A stretch of 64,000 bases of DNA from CAXBCP01 sp047638395 (GCA_047638395.1 JBLIMV010000003.1:124001-188000), one strand, 5' to 3'. Counted from the first letter of the stretch, positions 8,118 through 17,640 are shown. The notes: generated by a model from the sequence alone, not told the origin. Made by a program: numbers and translations.

Positions 8118-8846
8118 ATGGAAAATACCCTCTTCATCGCTTTGTCGCGTCAGATGACGGTTCGCCGTCAGCTGGAAACCGTGGCGAACAATCTGGCGAA
8201 CGCCGATACCGCGGGGTTCAAGTCTGAAAAGCTGATGTTTGTTGAATATCTGTCAAAATCCGACAACGGCAAGTCACAGATGCATTTCGTGCAGGACCTG
8301 GCGAGTGCCCGGAACCATAACCCGGGCAAATACGACAAAACCGGCAACGCATTCGATATGGCTATAGAAGGCCCGGGCTTTTTCGTAGTCGAATCCCCCG
8401 ATGGCGAGCAACGCTACACCCGGGACGGGCAGTTTCGCCTGAGCCAGGAAGGCACGTTGATCAATCGGGAGGGTCTTACCGTGCTGGGCGAGGGAGACGC
8501 GCCGATCGTGTTCCAGCCCAACGACGCTAATATCTCGGTTAATGCCGACGGTACGGTCAGCGCCGGAGATCAGGTTCGCGGCCGGCTGAAAATCATCGAG
8601 TTCGAAAATCCCTACAAGATGAAAAAGGCCGAGGGCAACCTCTACAAGGCCGATGGAGAACCCGATGCGGCCACGAAATCCTCCGTTATTCAGGGGATGA
8701 TCGAAGGGTCGAACGTTCAGCCGATCCTCGAGATCACCGAAATGATGCATGCCATGCGGAGCTATCAGCACGCCGGCAAATTTATTGAAAGCGAGCATGA
8801 GCGCCAGCGTCGCGCGATTGACCGCCTGACCAGAGAATCTTCTTAA
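8118..8846 (+). CDS. flgF: Proximal rod protein FlgF
   Basis: Rod subunit of the flagellar axle, exported by the flagellar type III system. 242 aa, usual for the family. The N-terminal flagellar rod signature (VANNLANADTAGFKSE, about 23-38) and C-terminal helix (MIEGSNVQPILEITEMMHAMRSYQ) are both present and would form the D0 coiled coil. First gene of the sigma54-driven flgFGAH unit; 15 bases separate it from flgG. Confidence 0.97.
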   Translation: MENTLFIALSRQMTVRRQLETVANNLANADTAGFKSEKLMFVEYLSKSDNGKSQMHFVQDLASARNHNPGKYDKTGNAFDMAIEGPGFFVVESPDGEQRYTRDGQFRLSQEGTLINREGLTVLGEGDAPIVFQPNDANISVNADGTVSAGDQVRGRLKIIEFENPYKMKKAEGNLYKADGEPDAATKSSVIQGMIEGSNVQPILEITEMMHAMRSYQHAGKFIESEHERQRRAIDRLTRESS

Positions 8847-8861
8847 AGGGCAGATAATACC

Positions 8862-9647
8862 ATGAGTGCACTTGATATCGCCGCAACCGGCATGCTCGCG
8901 CAGCAACACAACGTCGAAGTGACGTCGAATAACCTGGCGAATATGAATACCACCGGGTTTAAGCGTCAACGCGCCGAGTTCCAGGATCTCATTTATCAGG
9001 ACCTCGTCCGCGTGGGCTCGACATCTTCGGATGCCGGAACGATCGTACCGACCGGCATCCAGCTTGGCGTCGGCGTCAAGCTTTCGGCGGTATACCGCAT
9101 CATGCAGCAGGGCAATATCGCGTCTACCGGGAATACCTACGACGTCGCCATTCAGGGAAAAGGCCTGTTGGCGGTCGAGCTGCCAAACGGTGATGCCGCC
9201 TATACACGCGCCGGGTCGTTGGCGTTGAGCCCCGAAGGTCAAATCGTGACATCCGACGGTTACCCCATTCAGCCCGGCCTGACAATTCCGCAGGACGCCA
9301 TCGGCGTCACGATCAACTCCAGTGGCGAAGTGCTGGCATCCATCGCCGGACAGATCGTCCCGACAAATGTAGGACAGCTCACACTTGTGACCTTCGCCAA
9401 TGAAGGCGGTCTCGAGGCGATGGGCGACAATCTGTTCATTGAAACGGCAGGTTCTGGCGCCGCTATCGAAGGCACGCCGGGTCAGGACGGTTTCGGCACG
9501 ATCCTGCAGGGCTATGTAGAGACATCGAACGTGAATTCAGTCGAAGAAATTACCAATCTGATCACGGCCCAGCGCGCATATGAGATGCTGGCGAAGGTGA
9601 TCCAGACCTCGGACGAAATGTCCGCGACCACATCACAGCTGAGCTAG
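8862..9647 (+). CDS. flgG: Distal rod protein FlgG
   Basis: Distal rod subunit running through the P and L rings. 261 aa, the normal FlgG length. N-terminal rod motif VTSNNLANMNTTGFKRQ, a central DVAIQGKGLLAVELPNG segment typical of rod/hook proteins, and a C-terminal YVETSNVNSVEEITNLITAQRAYE helix. It follows flgF closely and precedes flgA, the common alphaproteobacterial order. Confidence 0.98.
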   Translation: MSALDIAATGMLAQQHNVEVTSNNLANMNTTGFKRQRAEFQDLIYQDLVRVGSTSSDAGTIVPTGIQLGVGVKLSAVYRIMQQGNIASTGNTYDVAIQGKGLLAVELPNGDAAYTRAGSLALSPEGQIVTSDGYPIQPGLTIPQDAIGVTINSSGEVLASIAGQIVPTNVGQLTLVTFANEGGLEAMGDNLFIETAGSGAAIEGTPGQDGFGTILQGYVETSNVNSVEEITNLITAQRAYEMLAKVIQTSDEMSATTSQLS

Positions 9648-9665
9648 ACGAAACGGGGGATAGTT

Positions 9666-10607
9666 ATGCAATTTTTTATTCTTACCATTATCGCCGCGGC
9701 CATCGCATTCGCCGGCTTTGCGCCCGCTTACGCGCAGGTCAGCCTGCGGGCAGCGGTCTCTGTCGACACGCCCGAAGTAACCGTTCGGGATGTCTTTCCA
9801 GGCGCACAAAGCGAGGCAGTGATCGCCAAAACCCCGGCTCCAGGCCGCCGTTTGATCCTCGACGCCTATACGCTTCAGCGGATCGCAAAGCGTCATAACA
9901 TCCAGTGGCGAGCCAGTACCCGCTTCGAGCAGAGCGTGGTCACCCGGCAAAGCCGCGTGTTGAGCGCTGCCGAGATCGAAACCACCCTGAGGCGATCGCT
10001 AATCCGACAGGGGCTTTCCGACAGCCATCAGGTCGAGCTGTCAAACCGATCCCTGAATATTCGGGTCGCCACGAATACGTCACAACCGTACTTTATCGAA
10101 AATTCCGTCATGGATCGTCGAAGCGGCCGCGTATCGGCGTTCCTGACCGTCGGGACAGAGACCGGCGAGAAACTAAAATACAGGCTCGATGGTTTCACCT
10201 TTTCGGTCATCGAAATTCCCGTGCCCAATCGGCGTATCCGCCGGGGCGAAGTCATCAATACCGGCGACGTGATCTGGAAGAAAATCCGCAAGGATGACGT
10301 CGGCCGCAATGTGGTGCGCGACCGCAAGACTGTCATCGGACAATCCGCACGCAGATACCTTGCGGCCAATCGTAAGATGATGATCGACGACCTGGAAGCC
10401 CCCAAGCTGGTGCGAAAGGGTTCACTCGTCACGATTTACCTCGAGACCTCCAATCTGCGGCTCACCGCAAAAGCACGGGCAAGTGAAGACGGCGCGTTGA
10501 ATCAGACAATCCGGGTCGTGAACGTCCGCAGCCGGAGAACCGTGGAGGCCATCGTGCGCAGCGCCTCAAGAGTCATTATTCCGAGCGAAAACACCGTTAC
10601 CAACTGA
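9666..10607 (+). CDS. flgA: P-ring assembly chaperone FlgA
   Basis: Periplasmic chaperone for FlgI polymerisation into the P ring. 313 aa. Signal peptide about 1-20 (ending around AYAQ). The C-terminal half has the SAF/FlgA region: IPVPNRRIRRGEVINTGDV at about 180-200, then RRYLAANRKMMIDDLEAPKLVRKGSLVTI. It is longer than the enterobacterial protein (about 220 aa), with an extra N-terminal domain often seen in alphaproteobacteria. Confidence 0.93.
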   Translation: MQFFILTIIAAAIAFAGFAPAYAQVSLRAAVSVDTPEVTVRDVFPGAQSEAVIAKTPAPGRRLILDAYTLQRIAKRHNIQWRASTRFEQSVVTRQSRVLSAAEIETTLRRSLIRQGLSDSHQVELSNRSLNIRVATNTSQPYFIENSVMDRRSGRVSAFLTVGTETGEKLKYRLDGFTFSVIEIPVPNRRIRRGEVINTGDVIWKKIRKDDVGRNVVRDRKTVIGQSARRYLAANRKMMIDDLEAPKLVRKGSLVTIYLETSNLRLTAKARASEDGALNQTIRVVNVRSRRTVEAIVRSASRVIIPSENTVTN

Positions 10608-10612
10608 CCCAG

Positions 10613-11383
10613 ATGGATCAATTCATGTACGCCCTCAACTTCGCCTTCAAAAACGTCATCGCGTTTGCCGCTATAGGGTTCGTCGTCTCCGGCTGCACCG
10701 TGGTCGACCGACTGGCATCTGTCGGCCAGAAGCCCAAGCTCACAGCCGTACAGAACCCGGTTCAGAACCCGAACTACCGCCCGGTATCACTTCCGATGCC
10801 GACACAACGGCCGGACGTTCGCCACGCCAATTCGCTGTGGCGGGCCGGCGCGCGGCAGTTTTTCAAAGACCAGCGGGCCGCCGGTGTCGGAGACATCCTG
10901 ACCGTCATGATCGAGATCTCGGATAAGGCAACGATCGCCAATAAGACAACGCGAACACGGACGAATACCGAAGACGCCTCGGCCAATAGTTTCCTGGGAT
11001 ATGAATCGACACTCAACCGTATCCTACCGACCAATATTTCGCCCGGATCGCTGATCGACCTCGACAGTTCGAACAAAACAGAGGGCGACGGGAATATCAC
11101 CCGCGGCGAAACCATCAGCTTGAAGATCGCCGCAGTCGTTACCCAGCGCCTACCAAATGGTAATTTGGCCCTGCAGGGTCGTCAGGAAATACAGGTTAAT
11201 TACGAGGTCCGCGAATTGCAGATTGCCGGCGTTATCCGACCTGAAGATATCGGATCGGATAACACGATTTCATACGAAAAAATTGCCGAAGCCCGCATCG
11301 CCTACGGCGGCAGAGGCCAGATCACCGATATTCAGCAGCCGCGATATGGTCAGCAGATATTCGATATCCTCTTCCCCTTCTGA
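10613..11383 (+). CDS. flgH: Flagellar L-ring lipoprotein FlgH
   Basis: Outer-membrane L-ring protein. 256 aa; an ATG at 10625 is a possible alternative start. A lipobox (VVSGC) follows a hydrophobic segment, so Cys near residue 28 would be lipid-modified. The family core is clear: FFKDQRAAGVGDILTVMIEI, then NGNLALQGRQEIQVNYEVREL, and the end IADARIAYGGRGQITDIQQP-like segment near the C-terminus. It ends the flgFGAH operon and is followed by a strong terminator. Confidence 0.96.
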   Translation: MDQFMYALNFAFKNVIAFAAIGFVVSGCTVVDRLASVGQKPKLTAVQNPVQNPNYRPVSLPMPTQRPDVRHANSLWRAGARQFFKDQRAAGVGDILTVMIEISDKATIANKTTRTRTNTEDASANSFLGYESTLNRILPTNISPGSLIDLDSSNKTEGDGNITRGETISLKIAAVVTQRLPNGNLALQGRQEIQVNYEVRELQIAGVIRPEDIGSDNTISYEKIAEARIAYGGRGQITDIQQPRYGQQIFDILFPF

Positions 11384-11421
11384 TCACTCACGCCAAAAAA
11401 GAGCCCCTCCAGACGATAAAT

Positions 11422-11450
11422 GGCCTGCCGGTTTAAGGCAGGCCTTTTTT
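11422..11450 (+). terminator. Rho-independent terminator after flgH
   Basis: Perfect 8-bp stem GGCCTGCC (11422-11429) / GGCAGGCC (11437-11444) with a 7-base loop and six Ts (11445-11450). Confidence 0.93.
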
Positions 11451-11546
11451 CTGTCGATCGAGAGAAGATCGGAATACCGGATTTATGGAAGATACCGAGA
11501 AATCTGAACTAAGGCAGTATTCCGGGGACCGTTATGCCGCGACACG

Positions 11547-11963
11547 TTAAACGTCGCGCTGCGTTTTCTCCAATTTTTCATGACGCTCCTGCGCTTCCAG
11601 GCTGAGCGTCGCAATCGGCCGGGCCTCAAGGCGTTGAACACCAATTGGCTCGCCGGTGTCGGTGCAATATCCGTAAGTACCGTCTTCGATCCGCCTGAGC
11701 GCATCATCGATTTTGATCACCAGCTTCCGCGCACGATCGCGGGTCCGCAGTTCGAGGCTCCGCCCCGTTTCCGCCGATGCGCGGTCGGCAAGATCTGCTG
11801 ACTTCGCCGTATCTTCCTGCAAATGCTGCAAAGTCAGGTCCGCATCATGGAGCAATTCATCCTTCCACACAGAGAGTTTGTGCCGGAAGTATTCAAGCAT
11901 CACGTCGCTCATAAACGGCTCATCATCGGACGGCCGGTAACCTGGTGGAATTGTAGAAGTCAT
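11547..11963 (-). CDS. dksA: DksA family RNA polymerase-binding factor
   Basis: 138 aa coiled-coil protein of the DksA/TraR family, which binds the RNA polymerase secondary channel and works with ppGpp. The coiled coil spans about 25-95. The zinc-finger region (YGYCTDTGEPIGVQRLEARP, about 97-116) has only one Cys, the usual reduced form in alphaproteobacterial DksA. It lies between fliX and flgH, and downstream of fliX on the same strand (88 bases apart), possibly cotranscribed. The dksA-fliX pairing inside flagellar loci is shared with other alphaproteobacteria. Confidence 0.92.
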   Translation of the reverse strand: MTSTIPPGYRPSDDEPFMSDVMLEYFRHKLSVWKDELLHDADLTLQHLQEDTAKSADLADRASAETGRSLELRTRDRARKLVIKIDDALRRIEDGTYGYCTDTGEPIGVQRLEARPIATLSLEAQERHEKLEKTQRDV

Positions 11964-12051
11964 ATCAGCCCAAAACCCACAAAATCGGGCGGATTATATG
12001 GTTGGCTCTATCGCACACGCAAGTGGGTGCCTGCACATCAGATGCCCGGAT

Positions 12052-12468
12052 TTAGGTCATCTGTCCAAGTTTTGCGAGTTCCACGGCGGCACGGAGTTCA
12101 ATCTCTTCAAGAATCTCGGTCAGGCGCGGGTCTGTAAACGTTTGCCGCTGTTGCCGCACCTGAGTGAGCAGGGTTTCCAAAACCTTAGGATTGACGCTGC
12201 CGGTCAGCAATCCGTGCCGGATTGCATCGAGCTGATCGAGAATGGCCTCGCCCCGCTCACGCCCTTGGCGGCTACCACGGCCGTCTTCGTCCACTTCCTG
12301 AAGCGCTAGAATGCCGTCTATCGTGCCGGCCTGGCCTGTGGGAGCCGGCGTTGCCGGTGGACGGGAACTGGAGAGCTCGCTGGCGAAATTTGCCCCTGAT
12401 CCGGCCTTGGATTGATCGCGCCGGCGAATGGTATTGCTCTGAACGGGTTGTGCACCGGCTATTTTCAT
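12052..12468 (-). CDS. fliX: Flagellar assembly regulator FliX
   Basis: 138 aa. In Caulobacter FliX couples basal-body assembly to the activity of FlbD. The protein starts MKIAGAQPVQ, has a Ser/Pro/Ala-rich variable stretch, then a conserved helical C-terminus (GILALQEVDEDG, ILDQLDAIRHGLLTG, TEILEEIELRAAVELAKL). The ATG at 12468 is chosen because it matches the expected family start; the frame is open further upstream. It is divergent from flgI, as in Caulobacter, and its presence with FlbD (44670) implies an intact FliX-FlbD checkpoint. Confidence 0.9.
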   Translation of the reverse strand: MKIAGAQPVQSNTIRRRDQSKAGSGANFASELSSSRPPATPAPTGQAGTIDGILALQEVDEDGRGSRQGRERGEAILDQLDAIRHGLLTGSVNPKVLETLLTQVRQQRQTFTDPRLTEILEEIELRAAVELAKLGQMT

Positions 12469-12549
12469 TACGAAATTCCGTAAACATTTCCGGGCGATAG
12501 CTCCGGTCTTATTAGCGTGCACCGGTTTCGGTTAACAACCGGTTAAGGG

Positions 12550-12586
12550 CGGCAGGACTTGCCGGTTTGGGCGGAAAATCTTGCCG
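12550..12586 (+). promoter_or_regulatory. Paired FlbD operator candidates upstream of flgI
   Basis: A perfect CGGCA-GGACT-TGCCG palindrome is at 12550-12564. A one-mismatch copy, CGGAA-AATCT-TGCCG, is at 12572-12586, 22 bp further on (about two helical turns). They lie 74-110 bp upstream of the sigma54 promoter at 12660. The same architecture recurs at fliC1 (27562-27595). Confidence 0.7.
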
Positions 12587-12659
12587 CCTGGCCTTGGTCA
12601 CGAGAAAATCGCTGAAAATTTTCGCCATATATCACAACGGGTTACCGGAATTTCAAAAC

Positions 12660-12675
12660 TGGCACGGATTTCGCT
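12660..12675 (+). promoter_or_regulatory. Sigma54 promoter for flgI operon
   Basis: TGGCACGGATTTCGCT with GG at 12661-12662 and GC at 12673-12674, spacing 10. One deviation (TCGC for TTGC) in the -12 box. It is 36 bases before the flgI start. Confidence 0.85.
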
Positions 12676-12710
12676 AGGAGAGGTACGTCCGAACACCATT
12701 GGAAATATGA

Positions 12711-13877
12711 ATGACTTCTCGCCTACGTCCCCTTCTCTCGGCAAACCGATCCGTTTTGCAGCGCGCCGTTTCCGGCTTCAGCGCAGCAATCCTGGGCCTT
12801 GCTGTCCTGACCGTTGCAGTCAGCGCGTCAGCGCAGTCGCGCATCAAGGATGTCGCCGACTTCGAAGGCGTTCGTGAAAACCTTCTCGTTGGGTACGGCC
12901 TTGTGGTCGGCTTGAACGGTTCTGGCGATACACTGACAAATTCCGAGTTTACCAAACAAAGTCTCGTCGGCATGCTCGAACGCCTCGGCGTGAAAACAGT
13001 CGGCAACAGTCTTAAAACGGCAAACGTCGCCGCTGTCATGGTGACCTCTACGCTGCCGCCTTTCGCGCGACAGGGTACCCGCATCGATGTCACGGTATCC
13101 GCATTGGGCGATGCAAAAAGCCTTCTCGGCGGCACGCTGCTGGTCACGCCGATGGTCGGCGCTGACGGCGAAGTTTACTCCGTCGCCCAGGGCCAACTTG
13201 CGGTTGGCGGATTTTCAGCCCAGGGAAAGGGCGGAACCATCACCAAGGGTGTGCCCACCAGTGGGCGAATTCCTAATGGCGGCATCGTCGAGCGTGAGCT
13301 TCTTTTCGATATGTCCAAACTGTCGGATATCCGGATATCGCTGCGCAACCCGGACCTGACCACCGCACGCCGTATATCCCAGGCGATCAACGGTTTTCTT
13401 AAACTCGACGCTTCCTTTTCCGTCGACCCGGGCACGGTCAAGCTGACGGTTCCCAAAGCCTATCCCGGTGGGCCGGTCGCGTTGCTGACGGATATCGAAC
13501 AGTTGCGCATCCGTCCCGACCAGGTAGCCCGCGTCGTCATCGACGAACAATCGGGCGTGATTGTCATGGGCGAAAACGTCCGGATCAGCACCGTGGCGAT
13601 CGCGCAGGGCAACCTGACGATCCGGATCACTGAAACACCGCAGGTCTCTCAGCCCAACCCGTTTGCAAATACGGGAACGACCCAGACCGTCGATCGGACG
13701 ACGATCGATATCGATGAGGACAAGGATAGAAAAATGACCGTCCTGCCTAGCAGCGTCAGTCTTCAGGAACTGGTCAACGGGCTGAACGCACTCGGCGTAG
13801 GGCCCCGCGACATGATCACAATCCTTCAGACCATCAAAGCCTCCGGTGCGCTGCAGGCCGAGATAGAGGTGATGTAA
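12711..13877 (+). CDS. flgI: Flagellar P-ring protein FlgI
   Basis: Periplasmic P-ring subunit bound to peptidoglycan. 388 aa, slightly longer than the usual 365-375 because of a long signal peptide (about 1-42, ending at ASAQ). Family landmarks are RIKDVADFEGVRENLLVGYG just after the cleavage site, LVGMLERLGV, and the C-terminal LPSSVSLQELVNGLNALGVGPRDMI. FlgA at 9666 is its chaperone. The stop overlaps the flgJ start as TAATG. Confidence 0.97.
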   Translation: MTSRLRPLLSANRSVLQRAVSGFSAAILGLAVLTVAVSASAQSRIKDVADFEGVRENLLVGYGLVVGLNGSGDTLTNSEFTKQSLVGMLERLGVKTVGNSLKTANVAAVMVTSTLPPFARQGTRIDVTVSALGDAKSLLGGTLLVTPMVGADGEVYSVAQGQLAVGGFSAQGKGGTITKGVPTSGRIPNGGIVERELLFDMSKLSDIRISLRNPDLTTARRISQAINGFLKLDASFSVDPGTVKLTVPKAYPGGPVALLTDIEQLRIRPDQVARVVIDEQSGVIVMGENVRISTVAIAQGNLTIRITETPQVSQPNPFANTGTTQTVDRTTIDIDEDKDRKMTVLPSSVSLQELVNGLNALGVGPRDMITILQTIKASGALQAEIEVM

Positions 13878-14212
13878 TGGATAGTTTGACCGGCATCGCT
13901 CAAAGCCCAGCGGAAGCGCTTTCGCAGACATCCAAGGCCCCCAAATTCTCCAAGGACATGAGCCCGGAGAAAATCCGGGAGTCGGCCGAAGAATTCGAGT
14001 CCTTTTTTCTGTCCCAGTTCCTGAGCCAGATGTTCAAGGGAATCAAGACCGATGGCCCCTTCGGCGGCGGACACGGCGAATCCATGTATCGCGAGATGCA
14101 GTTCCAGGAATACGCCAAGGCGATTGCCAATAACGGCGGCGTCGGCATTGCCGACTCGATCGTGCGCGAACTTATGAATACCCAGGAAGTTCCAAAAGGA
14201 GCCGCCAAATGA
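13877..14212 (+). CDS. flgJ: FlgJ rod-binding domain protein (no muramidase)
   Basis: 111 aa, corresponding only to the N-terminal rod-capping domain of FlgJ: ESAEEFESFFLSQFLSQMF (about 37-55), GGHGESMYREMQFQEYAKAI, GGVGIADSIV. The peptidoglycan hydrolase domain of the gammaproteobacterial protein is absent, as usual in alphaproteobacteria, so a separate hydrolase must open the cell wall for the rod. Translationally coupled to flgI (1-bp overlap) and to the next gene (4-bp overlap). Confidence 0.92.
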   Translation: MDSLTGIAQSPAEALSQTSKAPKFSKDMSPEKIRESAEEFESFFLSQFLSQMFKGIKTDGPFGGGHGESMYREMQFQEYAKAIANNGGVGIADSIVRELMNTQEVPKGAAK

Positions 14213-14655
14213 GTAATCCTCTTAAAGTCGAAGCGCTGATTCACATCGCCAGCCGGCTTATTTCCGTGCTGGAGCGCGAAGTCGATTTTCTGCGACAAAT
14301 GAAATCTAGCGAGGTTGCCAGCTTGCAGCCTGAAAAAATGCAGCTTGTCGTCGCCTATGAAGATCACGTCCGCGCCCTCGCCGCCGCGCCGGACATGCTC
14401 GACGATATCGCGCCTGCTCTTCAGGACGAATTTGCCAGTGTCGCCGAACGGTTTGACGCGGCAATGACCGAAAACCGGCGTGCGCTGACCGCAGCGCACG
14501 AAGCCCAGGACCGCTTCCTGAAGGCCGTCGTCAAAGCCGCCCAGGAACAGAAGGACACGTTCAATCCCTATTCGCCGCAAGGCACCGTCGTTGCCGGTGG
14601 CAAGCCCAAAGGCGCCCGCAGCCCACTGTCCCTCTCCCTGAATTCGCATATCTAG
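14209..14655 (+). CDS. flgN: FlgN-like export chaperone
   Basis: 148 aa, almost fully helical. It has an N-terminal pattern typical of FlgN (LISVLEREVDFLRQM, then LQPEKMQLVVAYEDHV) and a flexible Gly/Ser/Pro-rich tail. FlgN holds the hook-filament junction proteins FlgK and FlgL for export; both genes follow directly, which supports the call. FlgN sequences diverge strongly, so the identification leans on size, helix pattern and position. The start overlaps the flgJ stop (ATGA). Confidence 0.78.
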   Translation: MSNPLKVEALIHIASRLISVLEREVDFLRQMKSSEVASLQPEKMQLVVAYEDHVRALAAAPDMLDDIAPALQDEFASVAERFDAAMTENRRALTAAHEAQDRFLKAVVKAAQEQKDTFNPYSPQGTVVAGGKPKGARSPLSLSLNSHI

Positions 14656-14667
14656 GGGCCAAAAGAC

Positions 14668-16719
14668 ATGTCTCTAAGTATCGCTCTTCAGAATGCCGTC
14701 ACCGGGTTGCACCTTAACCAGCGCGCATTGGACGTCACGGCGCAGAACGTCGCCAACGTTAATACCAACGGTTATTCGCGCAAGACAGTCAATCAGGAAG
14801 CCGCCGTTATTGCCGGCCAGGGCGCCGGGGTTCAGATTTCCTCGATCACCCGGACTGTCAACGAATTCATGCTGAAAGACCTTCGGGTCCAGGTCGGCGC
14901 CATGGCCGAGTTTGACGAGCGGAATGAATTTTATGGCCGCATGCAGGATCTATTCGGTTCTCCGGGTTCCGATTCCTCGGTCGGCGTCGCGATAGCCGAT
15001 CTTGAAACCAGGATGCAGGCGCTTTCAGTCAGCCCCGAAAATTACTCACTGATGACCGAGATCACGTCTCGTGCAGAACTCATCTCGCTGCAGTTCAACC
15101 AGATTTCAGAAGAAATCGAGAGCCTGCGACTCGAAGCCGACACCAATATTGGTAACGCTGTGACGGCCGTGAACACGCAGCTTGACCGTATCCAGGAGTT
15201 AAACCTCCGGATCGCCGAAAACCTCGCCCTGGGCCAGGGCGCCAGCGAGCTGCAGGATCAGCGCGACATCGCGCTGAACGAAGTGGCATCGTTGATCGAC
15301 ATTAATTACTTCGAACGCTCGAACGGCGAGGTCGTCATTTTTACGGATTCGGGTCGCCCCCTTCTCGACCGTACGGTTCAACAGCTGTCTCACTCCCCGG
15401 CCAGTGCATTTTCACCACAGATCACGTGGGCATCCGGCGCAATCAACACGATCGACCTTGGCGGTAACGACATAACGTCCGAGATCGATTCCGGTGCTAT
15501 TGCCGGCTGGATCGCAATGCGTGACACGATCCTGCCCGATCTGCATTCACAATTCGAAGAACTCGCACAGTCGTTTACCCACGAAATCAACGCCATTCAC
15601 AACGATGGCGTCGGCTTTCCCGGACGCGCACAAATGACCGGAACGCGGGAAGTTGCCGCCACAGACACACCGACCTGGACCGGTGAACTCCGGGTCGGCA
15701 TTCTCGACCCGGCCGGCACAGTCGTCGAATTTCAGGATTTTGATCTGGCGACCTTTCCCACCACCGGCGACCTGATTACGGCCATCAATGCGATGACCAA
15801 TGTCACGGCGGTAATCAATGCCGCCGGCAATGTCGAGCTGGACGCCGCCGGCACAAGCGTCATTGCGATCAATGAATTTACCTCTGCCGTTACGGTCGGC
15901 AATCAGACCATGGGCGCATCGGCATTTCTCGGAATGAACGACCTCTTTACCCAGCCCAACAATTTCGATGTCTACACGACCTCGCAACAAACCCCGGGCG
16001 CGGCAGCACTGGCCAACGGGACCCTGACCTTCACGGGAGCATTCGGTACGACGAACGTTGCAGTGGCGGCCGGCGACGACCTTGCCACCATCGCAGCAAC
16101 AATAAATACGAATGCCGCGTTGGGCGCCGCCAACATAACCGCCCTCGTCATCGCTGACGGCAGCGGATTCCGGCTGCAGATATCGGATAGTGACGGCGAT
16201 AATTTCTCCGTCGCAGATTCCGGCTCCCTGATTACCACAATGGATATCAAAGCCCGCGATCATGCCGTTGCGGCGACCATGGGTGTCCGAAGCGACATTG
16301 TTGCCGATCCGTCCAGATTATCGCGTGGAGAATTGAGCGATTCCGCAACTCTGGCCGTGGGCGACGCGGGCGTCACGGCTGGCGGCGCGCAAGTGATCCA
16401 GAGACTTTCAAACCTGTTCAATACCAGTCTGCAGTTCGAGGAGATCGGACAACTGCCGGACGCCACGAAAACACTGTCGGACTATGCAACAGCGATCCTG
16501 TCACTCAACGCGACGCAGGCCCAAAACGTCGAAGAGACGCTGGAAACCAAGATGTTTCTGCATGACACGTTGCAATCCAAAACCCGTTCGATCAGTGGCG
16601 TCAATCTGGATGAGGAAATGGCGTACATGATCATCCTGGAGAGCGCTTATGCCGCCTCTGCCCGCGTCATCACAACCACATCGGAACTGTTCGATGAACT
16701 GCTCAATATTGCCCGGTAG
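14668..16719 (+). CDS. flgK: Hook-filament junction protein FlgK (HAP1)
   Basis: First junction protein between hook and filament. 683 aa, longer than the enterobacterial protein (about 550). The N-terminus (about 1-45, TAQNVANVNTNGYSRKTVNQE) and C-terminus (VNLDEEMAYMIILESAYAASARVITTTSELFDELL) are canonical. The extra length is in the surface domains: a segment around 450-520 (NGTLTFTGAFGTTN, TIAATINTNA, GSGFRLQISD) looks like the flagellin hook-IN motif also seen in FliD. Followed by flgL after 9 bases. Confidence 0.96.
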   Translation: MSLSIALQNAVTGLHLNQRALDVTAQNVANVNTNGYSRKTVNQEAAVIAGQGAGVQISSITRTVNEFMLKDLRVQVGAMAEFDERNEFYGRMQDLFGSPGSDSSVGVAIADLETRMQALSVSPENYSLMTEITSRAELISLQFNQISEEIESLRLEADTNIGNAVTAVNTQLDRIQELNLRIAENLALGQGASELQDQRDIALNEVASLIDINYFERSNGEVVIFTDSGRPLLDRTVQQLSHSPASAFSPQITWASGAINTIDLGGNDITSEIDSGAIAGWIAMRDTILPDLHSQFEELAQSFTHEINAIHNDGVGFPGRAQMTGTREVAATDTPTWTGELRVGILDPAGTVVEFQDFDLATFPTTGDLITAINAMTNVTAVINAAGNVELDAAGTSVIAINEFTSAVTVGNQTMGASAFLGMNDLFTQPNNFDVYTTSQQTPGAAALANGTLTFTGAFGTTNVAVAAGDDLATIAATINTNAALGAANITALVIADGSGFRLQISDSDGDNFSVADSGSLITTMDIKARDHAVAATMGVRSDIVADPSRLSRGELSDSATLAVGDAGVTAGGAQVIQRLSNLFNTSLQFEEIGQLPDATKTLSDYATAILSLNATQAQNVEETLETKMFLHDTLQSKTRSISGVNLDEEMAYMIILESAYAASARVITTTSELFDELLNIAR

Positions 16720-16728
16720 GAAGAGCTT

Positions 16729-17640
16729 ATGAACCGCGTTGCAAATCTCGGCCAGCACACCCGCATCGTTTCTCTGATCATGCAGACTCAGCGTGAGTCC
16801 GCCGATGCCGAGTTGTCGATTGCTTCAGGACGGAAGTCCCAGGATTACAAGGGAATCGCGCGGGATGCCTCGCGCCTGGTTGAACTTGAAACGACACAGC
16901 TGCGATCCAACCAGTATGTCGAGAACAACCAACTGGTGGAAGATCGCCTGCAACTGATGGAAGGAAATGTCGGTCAGGTCTTCGAGATCCTGAGCGATTT
17001 CAAATCGCTTCTGATCAACGCGCTCAACGAGGGCAATGCGACCGAACTTGGTCTTCAAAACCATGCCACCGAGATGATGACCCAGGTTGCCACGCTTTTG
17101 AACGCCGACCTGGACGGGCGCAAGCTGTTCGCCGGCTCCATGACGAACATCGACCCGGTTGATTTGACGGGACTGCCGGTCGCTTATGTGATCCCGACAA
17201 CGGATGGTGATGCCAGCGGGTATTATCAGGGCGACGCGATCCAGCATACGATCCGTGCGGACGACAACCTCGACCTGACATACGGGATCACTGCCGATGC
17301 ACTTGGCTTCGAGCAGGTTATCCGGGCAATGGATGTCGTTATTAAAGGCGCCCCCACCGACACGGTCATGCTGAACCACGCGCTCGACATCACGAACAGC
17401 GCCGCACAAGGCGTGGCCGATCTTCGCACTCAGATCGGCAACACCCGGTCTTCCCTCGCCGAAATCGAAAAAACCCATCAGGACTTCATGCTGTTTGCCA
17501 GTGAAACAATCGGCGACCTGGAAAACACCGACATTACCTTTGCAATTACCAAGCTGAACGAAACCCAGACGACGCTCGAAGCCTCTTACATGACGCTTTC
17601 GCGGCTGGGCCAGATCAGCCTGCTGCAGTTCTTGCGTTGA
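16729..17640 (+). CDS. flgL: Hook-filament junction protein FlgL (HAP3)
   Basis: 303 aa, a normal FlgL length. The flagellin-like N-terminal helix (ANLGQHTRIVSLIMQTQRE) and C-terminal helix (FAITKLNETQTTLEASYMTLSRLGQISLLQFL) are both present and polymerise into the junction. Coupled to flgK; FlgN at 14209 should chaperone it. FlgL can also limit FliW availability in some bacteria, which is of note because fliW is the next gene. Confidence 0.95.
   Translation: MNRVANLGQHTRIVSLIMQTQRESADAELSIASGRKSQDYKGIARDASRLVELETTQLRSNQYVENNQLVEDRLQLMEGNVGQVFEILSDFKSLLINALNEGNATELGLQNHATEMMTQVATLLNADLDGRKLFAGSMTNIDPVDLTGLPVAYVIPTTDGDASGYYQGDAIQHTIRADDNLDLTYGITADALGFEQVIRAMDVVIKGAPTDTVMLNHALDITNSAAQGVADLRTQIGNTRSSLAEIEKTHQDFMLFASETIGDLENTDITFAITKLNETQTTLEASYMTLSRLGQISLLQFLR

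Noticed and set aside
8274..9242. Long antisense frame across flgF-flgG; similar ones at 16825-17856, 45651-46883 and 47296-48402
   Set aside because: All are opposite well-conserved flagellar genes and have no family motif or ribosome site.
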